Of a stretch of 64,000 nt of DNA, positions 16,028 through 23,026 are shown piece by piece (positions within the stretch are counted from its first letter, which is position 1; each line of letters opens with the position of its first letter). The DNA is taken from positions 124,001-188,000 of the forward strand of contig NZ_QGGX01000007.1 of the NCBI RefSeq assembly GCF_003148805.1. The letters are read 5' to 3'. The notes beneath the pieces were generated by a model. That model did no database searches, was not told where the DNA came from, and worked only from the letters and a program-made list of their open reading frames with translations. The stretch comes from Aminobacter sp. AP02 (GTDB taxonomy: Bacteria; Pseudomonadota; Alphaproteobacteria; Rhizobiales; Rhizobiaceae). The translations under genes and the position numbers were made by a program.

Positions 16028-19012
16028 TCAGTGCGCCTCGTCCCAGCTGTCGGCGGCGTTGGCGTCGACATGCAGCGGCACCGACATCGACGCCGCCGGC
16101 ATGGCGGCATTTTCCATCACGTGGCGCACGACCGGGATGGTCGCAGCGACTTCGCCCTCTACGGTCTCGAAGATCAATTCGTCGTGCACTTGCAACAGCA
16201 TGCGTGCCGACAGGTTGGCGGCGACAAGGGCGTCTTCCATGCGGATCATGGCACGGCGGATGATGTCGGCGGCGGTGCCCTGAAGGCGCGCATTGATCGA
16301 GGCCCGCTCGTTGAAGGCGCGCACCGACGGATTGGACGAGCGGATTTCCGGATAGTGGATGCGGCGGCCGAAGATGGTCTCGACATAGCCGTTGTCGCGG
16401 CAGAACGCCTTGGTCTCGTCCATATAGGCGCGGATGCCGGGGAAGCGCTCGAAATACTTCTTGATGTAGTCGGAAGCTTCCTCGCGCGGGATCGACAGCT
16501 GGTTGGCGAGGCCAAAGGCCGAGATGCCGTAGATGATGCCGAAGTTGATCGCCTTGGCGCGGCGGCGCACTTCCGATGGCATGCCTGCCACCGGCACGGA
16601 GAACATCTCCGACGCGGTCATCGCATGGATGTCGACGCCGTCGGCGAAAGCCTGCTTGAGCTGGCCGATGTCGGCGACATGGGCGAGCACGCGCAGCTCG
16701 ATCTGGCTGTAGTCGGCCGAGATCAGCTTGTTGCCCTTGTCGGCGATGAAGGCGGTGCGGATCTTGCGCCCTTCCGCGGTGCGGATCGGGATGTTCTGCA
16801 GGTTCGGATCCGACGACGAGAGCCGGCCGGTGGTGGTGGCAGCGAGGGCGTAGGAGGTGTGGACGCGCTTGGTCTCGGAGTTGATGAAGCCCGGGAGCGC
16901 GTCGGTGTAGGTCGATTTGAGCTTGGTCAACTGGCGCCAGTCGACGATCTTGCGCGGCAGTTCGTGGCCTTCGGCGGCGAGGTCTTCGAGCACCTGGGCC
17001 GAGGTCGACCATTGGCCGGTCTTGGTCTTGGTGCCGCCTGGCAGGCCCATGCGGCCGAACAGGATGTCGCCGAGCTGCTTGGGCGAGCCGATGTTGAAGC
17101 GCTCGCCGGCAAGCGTGTTGATCTCGTCCTCAAGGCGCGCCGCACCCTGTGCGAGTTCGCCCGAAAGGCGCGACAGGATCTGCCTGTCGACGGAGATGCC
17201 ACGCTGCTCCATCCGTGCCAGCACCGGCACCAGCGGGCGTTCCAGCCTTTCGTAGACCGATGTCAGTCCCTTGGCGGCGAGGCGCGGCTTGAGCACGTGC
17301 CACAGGCGCAGTGTCACGTCAGCGTCCTCGGCGGCGTAGGCGGTCGCCTTGTCGATGTCGACCTGGTCAAAGCCGACGAAGCTCTTGCCCGAACCGGCGA
17401 CGTCCCTGAACGGGATTGGCGTGTGGCCGAGCCATTTCTCCGACAGCGGGTCCATGCCGTGGCCGCCATTGGTGCCGCCGTCGAGCACGTAAGACAAAAG
17501 CATCGTGTCGTCGAAAGACCTGATGTCGATGCCGTGGCGGTTCATCACCACCAGGTCGTATTTCAGGTTATGCGCGATCTTCAGCACGGAAGCATCTTCG
17601 AGCAGCGGCTTGAACACGGCGATGGCGTCGCGCACCGGAATCTGGTTCTCGACCAGCCCGCCGCCCAAAAGGTCGCCGCGCCCGCTCTTGTGGGCAAGCG
17701 GTACATAGGCGGCACGGCCCGGTGCGGTGGCGAACGAAAAGCCGACCAGTTCGGCCTGCATCGGGTCGAGTGAATTGGTCTCGGTGTCGAAGGCCACGAC
17801 CCCGGCCTCGGTGGCCTCGGCGACCCAGGCCTTCAGCGTCGCGAGATCACGGATGGTGACATAGGCGGCGTGGTCGAATTTCTGCGCCACCGCCGCTTCG
17901 GCGATCTTGTTGGCGAGGCCGGTTGGCGTATCGAGGCCGGTGCTTGCGCTGTCAATGGGAGCGGCAGTTGGGGCGGCGACAGCTGCAGTGTTGCCACCGT
18001 TTCGGGCTGCGGCAGGCGCTGCGGCCGGCTTGGCCGGTGCGGCGCCCGAGCCGACATCCGGCCCATGCGCATCGGCGCCCCACTGCACGGTGACGGGCAC
18101 TGCCTCGATCTCGCCGGCCTCAGTGCCGGTGGCATCGGCCACGCGCCTGGTCAGCGAGGTGAATTCCATCGTCTTGAGGAAACCGATCAGCTTCGGCCCA
18201 TTGGGCGGCTGCAGCTCGAAATCGGCGAGCCCATCGGTCACCGGCACGTCGTTCTTCAGCCGCACCAGCTCGCGCGAAATGCGTGCCTTGTCGGCGTTGT
18301 CGATGATCGACTGGCGCCTTTTGTCCTGCTTGATCTCTGAGGCTCGGGCGAGCAGCGTGTCGAGATCGCCGAACTGCTCGAGCAGTTGGGCCGCCGTCTT
18401 CGGTCCGATTCCGGGTACGCCCGGCACGTTGTCGACGGAATCGCCGGTCAGGGCCTGCAGGTCGATCATCTTTTCGGGTGGCACGCCCCACTTCTCGATG
18501 ACCTCGGGAATGTTGATCTGGCGATCCTTCATCGGGTCGTACATCGACACGGTGGGGCCGACGAGTTGCATCAGATCCTTGTCGGACGAAACGATGGTGG
18601 TGTCGGCGCCGGCTTCGCAGGCGAGCCTGGCGTAGGTTGCGATCAAATCGTCGGCCTCAAAACCTTCCATCTCGATGCAGGGCAGCTCGAAGGCCTTGGT
18701 CGCCTGGCGGATGAGGCCAAATTGCGGGATCAGGTCTTCCGGCGGCGCCGAGCGATTGGCCTTGTATTCTGGGTAGAGTTCGTTGCGGAAGGTCTTCGAA
18801 GAATAGTCGAAGATGACGGCGAAATGGGTCGGCACGACACCGGCATCGGTGTTGCGCGCGTCGAGCATCAGTTTCCACAACATGTTGCAGAAACCCGATA
18901 CCGCGCCGACCGGCAGGCCGTCCGACTTGCGTGTCAGCGGCGGCAGCGCGTGATAGGCGCGGAAGATGTAGCCGGAGCCGTCGACAAGGAAGAGATGATC
19001 GCCTTTTTTCAT
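16028..19012 (-). CDS. polA: DNA polymerase I
   Basis: This repair and Okazaki-processing polymerase has 994 residues and all three domains. The 5'-3' exonuclease domain shows VDGSGYIFRAYH, FEADDLIATYA and VDNVPGVPGIGPKTA. The 3'-5' exonuclease is intact: DTETNSLDP carries the metal-binding Asp and Glu, with YAAEDADVTLRLW as motif III. The polymerase domain has motif A SADYSQIELR, motif B RRRAKAINFGIIYG and motif C QVHDEL around residue 943. An Ala/Pro-rich linker follows the N-terminal domain. The start is ATG 19012. Confidence 0.98.
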   Translation of the reverse strand: MKKGDHLFLVDGSGYIFRAYHALPPLTRKSDGLPVGAVSGFCNMLWKLMLDARNTDAGVVPTHFAVIFDYSSKTFRNELYPEYKANRSAPPEDLIPQFGLIRQATKAFELPCIEMEGFEADDLIATYARLACEAGADTTIVSSDKDLMQLVGPTVSMYDPMKDRQINIPEVIEKWGVPPEKMIDLQALTGDSVDNVPGVPGIGPKTAAQLLEQFGDLDTLLARASEIKQDKRRQSIIDNADKARISRELVRLKNDVPVTDGLADFELQPPNGPKLIGFLKTMEFTSLTRRVADATGTEAGEIEAVPVTVQWGADAHGPDVGSGAAPAKPAAAPAAARNGGNTAAVAAPTAAPIDSASTGLDTPTGLANKIAEAAVAQKFDHAAYVTIRDLATLKAWVAEATEAGVVAFDTETNSLDPMQAELVGFSFATAPGRAAYVPLAHKSGRGDLLGGGLVENQIPVRDAIAVFKPLLEDASVLKIAHNLKYDLVVMNRHGIDIRSFDDTMLLSYVLDGGTNGGHGMDPLSEKWLGHTPIPFRDVAGSGKSFVGFDQVDIDKATAYAAEDADVTLRLWHVLKPRLAAKGLTSVYERLERPLVPVLARMEQRGISVDRQILSRLSGELAQGAARLEDEINTLAGERFNIGSPKQLGDILFGRMGLPGGTKTKTGQWSTSAQVLEDLAAEGHELPRKIVDWRQLTKLKSTYTDALPGFINSETKRVHTSYALAATTTGRLSSSDPNLQNIPIRTAEGRKIRTAFIADKGNKLISADYSQIELRVLAHVADIGQLKQAFADGVDIHAMTASEMFSVPVAGMPSEVRRRAKAINFGIIYGISAFGLANQLSIPREEASDYIKKYFERFPGIRAYMDETKAFCRDNGYVETIFGRRIHYPEIRSSNPSVRAFNERASINARLQGTAADIIRRAMIRMEDALVAANLSARMLLQVHDELIFETVEGEVAATIPVVRHVMENAAMPAASMSVPLHVDANAADSWDEAH

Positions 19013-19551
19013 GGCGATACGGGTAGCTTGGCACAGGCCGGCTGTCCATGGTCAAGCAGGCCTTGCCGCCGTCTACTGACAAGTCGTTGATAGTCTGCGG
19101 TCACCGACGCCGCTGAGCCTGCCTGGAGAGGCCAGCTGCGGTTTTTGCCCGGCTCAACCCTGCCATTTGGCGGAGGCTCTTCACCGATTTGCGTAAACGG
19201 GAAAGATCGATGGTCGATGGCAGATTATGCCCAAGTATCTTAGTTCGACAAGCTGAAAAAATGGCTATCCAGGAGCGATGTCCCAAGAACGTTTTACGTC
19301 TAAATTAATCTCACACGAGAATTATCCTCAGATTGGCGGCATACGGATTTTGATCAATTAATCGGTTGATCTTGCAGTCGGTATCATTGGAAAGATTTGG
19401 CCCATAGCATTTGTCGTCGCCGACGAATTCGTTCCGACGGATTTGATCGCGGATCGCCTACGGATCATCGAATACATGAGCAAGCAGGCCAAGGGCTGGG
19501 GCCATGCGATGGGTTCAATCACGGTCATGTTACAAAAGTGTAATCTTCGTG
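19013..19551. other. Intergenic region upstream of polA with possible decayed ORF
   Basis: No convincing gene is present. The first 90 bp hold the polA 5' region, and 19240-19370 is comparatively AT-rich. On the plus strand an open stretch of protein-like composition runs from 19362, through FVVADEFVPTDLIADRL and WGHAMGSITVMLQ, but it has no credible start or ribosome site. It could be a gene remnant or chance. The rest shows no recognisable element. Confidence 0.4.
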
Positions 19552-19732
19552 CCCTTGAATCGCCACGTTCAAGGGAACAAATAGTAGGCATCGGCAGTTT
19601 TTGCCGAAGTCCGGTCTCAGGCCCGTCCCCCGCCTATCCGGACCCTGCGGCAGCCTCATCCCCCTCTCCGGGCTGCCGCACCGTTTAAAGATGTGCCGCC
19701 GTGGCTACCCCTCCACCACGGCGGCACTTTTT
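19552..19732 (+). ncRNA. Candidate structured RNA ending in an intrinsic terminator
   Basis: Five successive perfect stems occur in 181 nt: CCCTTGAA/TTCAAGGG (19552-19575), TCGGCA/TGCCGA (19591-19607), GTCCGG/CCGGAC (19609-19643), TGCGGCAGCC/GGCTGCCGCA (19646-19680) and a 12-bp terminator stem (19693-19727) followed by five Ts. No open frame explains it. It precedes the M20 peptidase gene by 112 bp. It could be a small RNA or an attenuator leader. It does not match tmRNA, SRP RNA or RNase P RNA as I know them. Confidence 0.5.
19693..19732 (+). terminator. Intrinsic terminator
   Basis: GTGCCGCCGTGG and CCACGGCGGCAC form a 12-bp perfect stem with an 11-nt loop, followed directly by TTTTT. No annotated gene reads into it, which implies an untranslated transcript upstream. 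Confidence 0.85.
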
Positions 19733-19844
19733 CATCCCGCTACGGCATGCATTTCCATCGTTGGTCGCTGGCCTAATCGTGCCGGCTTTTCGTTTTCGTC
19801 TGTGGTCACTAGGTTGCGCCCCAGAAGAATCGAAAGGCACAAAA

Positions 19845-21233
19845 ATGACCGCCCTCGCGCCCGTTCTCGACCGTCTCGACAAGAACCTCGACCAGTCCCT
19901 GGAGCGCCTTTTCGGCCTGCTTCGCATCAAGTCGATCTCCACCGATCCTGCCTTTGCCGGCGATTGCCGCAAGGCCGCCGAATGGCTGGTCAAGGACCTC
20001 AGGACCATCGGCTTCGACGCCAGCGTCCGCGACACACCGGGCCACCCGATGGTCGTTGCCCATCATGACGGCCCGGCCGGCTCGCCGCATGTGCTGTTTT
20101 ACGGTCACTACGACGTCCAGCCGGTCGATCCGCTGGACCTGTGGGAGAGCGATCCGTTCGACCCCAAGATCAAGGAGCTGGAGCCGGGGCGCAAGGTCAT
20201 CACCGGTCGCGGGTCGTCCGACGACAAGGGCCAGCTGATGTTGTTCGTTGAGGCCTGCCGCGCCTGGAAAGAAGTGCATGGCGGCCTGCCGTGCACGATC
20301 ACGCTGCTGTTTGAAGGTGAAGAAGAGTCCGGCTCGCCATCGCTCAAGCCGTTCCTCGATGCCAATGCCGAAGAACTCAAGGCCGATTTTGCCATGGTCT
20401 GCGATACCGGCATGTGGGACCGCGAAACGCCGGCGATCACGACTGCGCTGCGCGGATTGGTCGGCGAGGAGATCACGGTTCACGCCGCCGATCGCGATCT
20501 GCACTCGGGCGAGTATGGCGGTGCCGCCGCCAACCCGGTGCGCATCCTGGCCAAGGTCTTGGCCGATATCCACGATGAGACCGGCCGTGTCACCATTCCC
20601 GGCTTCTATGACGGCGTCGAAGAAACGCCCTCCCAGATCTTGAAGTCGTGGGAAACACTTGGCGAGACGGCCGAAAAGTTCCTCGGCGAAGTTGGCCTGT
20701 CGATTCCGTCGGGCGAAAAGGGACGCTCGGTGCTCGAGCTGGTCTGGGCGCGCCCGACGGCCGAGTTCAACGGCATCATCGGCGGCTATACTGGCAAGGG
20801 CTTCAAGACGGTGATCGCGGCGGAAGCCTCGGCGAAAGTATCGTTCCGTCTCGTCCACAAGCAGGATCCCGAAAAGATCCGTTCAGCCTTCCGCGATTTC
20901 GTGCGGGCGCGCGTCCCCGCCGATTGCACCGTCGAGTTCCATGAGCATGGCGGCTCGCCGGCAATACAGCTGTCTTACGAGTCGCCCTTCCTGGCAAATG
21001 CCAAAGACGCGCTGTCGGATGAGTGGTCGAAGCAGACGGTTATGATCGCCATGGGTGGCTCGATCCCGATCGTCGGCGACTTCCAGACTTATCTCGGCAT
21101 GGAATCGCTGCTGGTCGGCTTCGCGCTTGCCGATGACCGCATCCATTCTCCCAACGAGAAGTACGACCTGACCTCGTTCCACAAGGGCCAACGCTCCTGG
21201 GCCCGCATTCTTGAGGCGCTGACCCGTTCGTGA
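19845..21233 (+). CDS. M20 family metallopeptidase (dipeptidase)
   Basis: This 462-residue zinc hydrolase belongs to the carnosinase-like dipeptidase branch of M20. Metal and catalytic motifs are FYGHYDVQPVDP (His, Asp), GRGSSDDKGQL (bridging Asp) and FEGEEESGSPS (catalytic Glu-Glu), with a lid domain containing RDLHSGEYGG. It has no signal peptide and should be cytoplasmic. ATG 19845 is used; the frame is open from 19701, but that part covers the intergenic region after the terminator. A small terminator follows at 21243. Confidence 0.93.
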   Translation: MTALAPVLDRLDKNLDQSLERLFGLLRIKSISTDPAFAGDCRKAAEWLVKDLRTIGFDASVRDTPGHPMVVAHHDGPAGSPHVLFYGHYDVQPVDPLDLWESDPFDPKIKELEPGRKVITGRGSSDDKGQLMLFVEACRAWKEVHGGLPCTITLLFEGEEESGSPSLKPFLDANAEELKADFAMVCDTGMWDRETPAITTALRGLVGEEITVHAADRDLHSGEYGGAAANPVRILAKVLADIHDETGRVTIPGFYDGVEETPSQILKSWETLGETAEKFLGEVGLSIPSGEKGRSVLELVWARPTAEFNGIIGGYTGKGFKTVIAAEASAKVSFRLVHKQDPEKIRSAFRDFVRARVPADCTVEFHEHGGSPAIQLSYESPFLANAKDALSDEWSKQTVMIAMGGSIPIVGDFQTYLGMESLLVGFALADDRIHSPNEKYDLTSFHKGQRSWARILEALTRS

Positions 21234-21242
21234 CCACCTAAC

Positions 21243-21263
21243 ATCAACTTTCTGTTGATTTTT
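21243..21263 (+). terminator. Weak intrinsic terminator after the M20 peptidase gene
   Basis: ATCAAC pairs with GTTGAT around a 5-nt loop and is followed by TTTT. It starts 10 bp after the stop codon. The stem is short and AT-rich, so termination may be partial. Confidence 0.6.
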
Positions 21264-21266
21264 CAT

Positions 21267-21301
21267 CCGATCGCGGCGAGGACGAGCCAAGCCGCGATCG
21301 G
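21267..21301 (+). other. Hairpin overlapping the ribosome site of the RNase D-like gene
   Basis: CCGATCGCGGC (21267-21277) pairs perfectly with GCCGCGATCGG (21291-21301). The Shine-Dalgarno GGAGAAG (21300-21306) begins inside the 3' arm, so the hairpin could limit translation initiation at 21310. Confidence 0.65.
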
Positions 21302-21309
21302 AGAAGACC

Positions 21310-21927
21310 ATGACCATCCGCTTCCACAAGAACGACCTGCCTGACCTTACCAACTACAATGTCGACGCGGTCGCCATCGACACCGAGACCCTGGGGCTGA
21401 ACCCCCATCGCGATCGCCTCTGCGTCGTGCAAATTTCACCGGGCGATGGCACCGCCGATGTGATCCAGATCGCGCCGGGGCAGAAGAAGGCACCGAACCT
21501 CGTAAGCCTGCTCAAGAACCGCAAGATCACCAAGCTGTTTCATTTCGGGCGCTTCGACATCGCCGTCATGCACAATGCCTTCGGCGTGATGGCCGAGCCG
21601 GTGTTCTGCACCAAGATCGCCTCGCGCCTGACCCGCACCTACACCGATCGCCACGGTCTCAAGGACATTTGCAACGAGCTTCTGGGCGTCAGCCTGTCAA
21701 AGCAGCAGCAGTCGTCCGACTGGGCGGCCGAGACGCTGTCGCCCGAGCAGCTGGAATACGCCGCCTCCGACGTGCTCTATTTGCACCGCCTGCGCGACGT
21801 GCTGGCCGGTCGGCTTGAACGCGACGGACGCACCAAGGAGGCAGAGGCCTGCTTCCGCTTCCTTCCCACGCGCGCCAAGCTCGACCTGATGGGTTGGGAC
21901 GAAGACGACATCTTCGCCCATAGCTGA
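21310..21927 (+). CDS. RNase D-like 3'-5' exonuclease (DEDD family, short form)
   Basis: This 205-residue protein consists of a DEDD exonuclease domain only. Motif I is VAIDTETLGL (Asp24, Glu26), motif II HFGRFDIAVM and motif III YAASDVLYLHRL with the DEDDy tyrosine. The C-terminal HRDC domains of classical RNase D are absent, as is usual for this alphaproteobacterial short form. The likely role is trimming tRNA or other RNA 3' ends. The 5' untranslated region carries a hairpin that overlaps the ribosome site. Confidence 0.9.
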   Translation: MTIRFHKNDLPDLTNYNVDAVAIDTETLGLNPHRDRLCVVQISPGDGTADVIQIAPGQKKAPNLVSLLKNRKITKLFHFGRFDIAVMHNAFGVMAEPVFCTKIASRLTRTYTDRHGLKDICNELLGVSLSKQQQSSDWAAETLSPEQLEYAASDVLYLHRLRDVLAGRLERDGRTKEAEACFRFLPTRAKLDLMGWDEDDIFAHS

Positions 21928-21963
21928 GATTTTCCAGCCCGTTGAAATTGCGCAGTTTTTACC

Positions 21964-21987
21964 TCGAAAGCCGGTTCCGGCTTTCGA
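21964..21987. repeat. 24-bp perfect inverted repeat
   Basis: TCGAAAGCCGG and CCGGCTTTCGA flank a 2-bp centre, 37 bp past the RNase D-like stop. No T-run follows on either strand, so it is not a standard terminator. It may be an mRNA 3' end or a protein-binding dyad. Confidence 0.6.
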
Positions 21988-22076
21988 ATGTCGAGGCTTC
22001 GGACAATCCTTTCTTTTGGAACGAACTTGGCGGCTGGGCCGTTTGGGAGCGTTACTTGATGAAAGGAAATGCCCGA

Positions 22077-22376
22077 ATGGCTACGACCCGTGAAGAAATC
22101 CAGTCCGACCTCGAAGAGCAGGTTTCCCAGCTGACAAAGCAGGTCGCTTCGCTGACCAAGGCGATGTCCAAGCGCAGCGCGGCGGCGCTTGCCGATACGC
22201 GCGAAAGCGCCTCTGAACTCTATGACGGTTTCTACGACCGGTTTTCCGACGCGATGCCTGCCATGCGCAAGCAGGCACGGTTGGCCCAGAAGCGGGCGCA
22301 GGAAAATCCGATGACGACTGCGCTCGTGGGCGTTGCCGTTTTCGGTTTGCTGGCCGCGTTGCTGACGCGCCGATGA
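22077..22376 (+). CDS. Small YqjD/ElaB-like (DUF883-type) membrane-anchored protein
   Basis: This 99-residue protein has a predicted coiled-coil N-terminal half (EEQVSQLTKQVASLTKAM) and a C-terminal hydrophobic anchor (TTALVGVAVFGLLAALL) ending in Thr-Arg-Arg. This layout is that of the DUF883/YqjD group, some of which tether ribosomes to the inner membrane. The ATG at 22077 is preferred because AAAGGAA lies 8 bases before it. In-frame codons further upstream include the palindrome and are unlikely to be coding. The functional assignment is only by family layout. Confidence 0.75.
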   Translation: MATTREEIQSDLEEQVSQLTKQVASLTKAMSKRSAAALADTRESASELYDGFYDRFSDAMPAMRKQARLAQKRAQENPMTTALVGVAVFGLLAALLTRR

Positions 22377-22447
22377 CATTCGCCCCCGCGTGGCTTTACC
22401 GGGCCGCGCGGTGGGCTATTGTTCGTCATCACACTTGAGGGAACAGC

Positions 22448-22696
22448 ATGAGCGCCAAACTGCCGATCGACACCGCGCCCAGGGATGGCTCGAAGGTTAC
22501 GGTCTACTGGACCGACCGCGACGGCCAGGAAAATGAATCGGTGGCGCAATACCGTTCGCTGGCCCGCCTCAAGTCTGCCGGCGGCCAATGGGACGACAGC
22601 GACGAGGGCTGGTGGGCCTATGTCGACAGCGACACCCAAAAGCGCATTTCCCCGCACTCCTGGTCCAAGCCTGGCGGCGACGACGAGGAAGAATAG
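22448..22696 (+). CDS. Small acidic conserved protein of unknown function
   Basis: The 82-residue protein is not one I can assign. It begins MSAKLPIDTAPRDGSKVTVY and has a Trp-rich core (QWDDSDEGWWAYVD) and an acidic tail of Asp and Glu. It is likely a small beta-rich soluble protein. GAGGGAACAGC precedes the ATG as a ribosome site. The coding look, Shine-Dalgarno and tandem placement with another small gene support it being real. Confidence 0.7.
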   Translation: MSAKLPIDTAPRDGSKVTVYWTDRDGQENESVAQYRSLARLKSAGGQWDDSDEGWWAYVDSDTQKRISPHSWSKPGGDDEEE

Positions 22697-22731
22697 GCGT
22701 ATGATCGGGTTGCCTGCCAGGGAGAACAGCC

Positions 22732-22947
22732 ATGGCCGAAAAACCCGATCGCAAAGAGCCCGAACGCAAAGAGCATGAGTTCATGGTCGCTTCTGTCGAG
22801 TCGGCGAGGGACGATACACTCGACGGCATCGCCGTGACGCTTGTCGATGTCCGTGGCGGGCGCGTGCGCCTGCACATGGATCCCGACATCGCCGAGATAT
22901 TGCGCGAACGCATCTCGGCCGCTCTCAACAAGACCATTGGGCCTTGA
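22732..22947 (+). CDS. Small conserved protein of unknown function
   Basis: The 71-residue protein has a charged N-terminus (KPDRKEPERKEHEF) and a C-terminal region GRVRLHMDPDIAEILRERI. I recognise no family. It is soluble and has no Cys. It sits 35 bp after the previous small gene and 79 bp before the PBP gene on the same strand. AGGGAGAACAGCC precedes the ATG. Confidence 0.68.
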   Translation: MAEKPDRKEPERKEHEFMVASVESARDDTLDGIAVTLVDVRGGRVRLHMDPDIAEILRERISAALNKTIGP

Positions 22948-23026
22948 GACTTGCGGCAACCCCCGCCGCCGTAGCGCCGCTTGTCCACACCGCGTCACTT
23001 AATGCCTCCTTAAATCGCCGCATTTA

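Noticed and set aside
15938-17773. Long open frame on the plus strand opposite polA
   Set aside because: Composition is His/Asp/Arg-rich as expected from the complement of GC-rich coding DNA, and polA motifs are unmistakable on the other strand.
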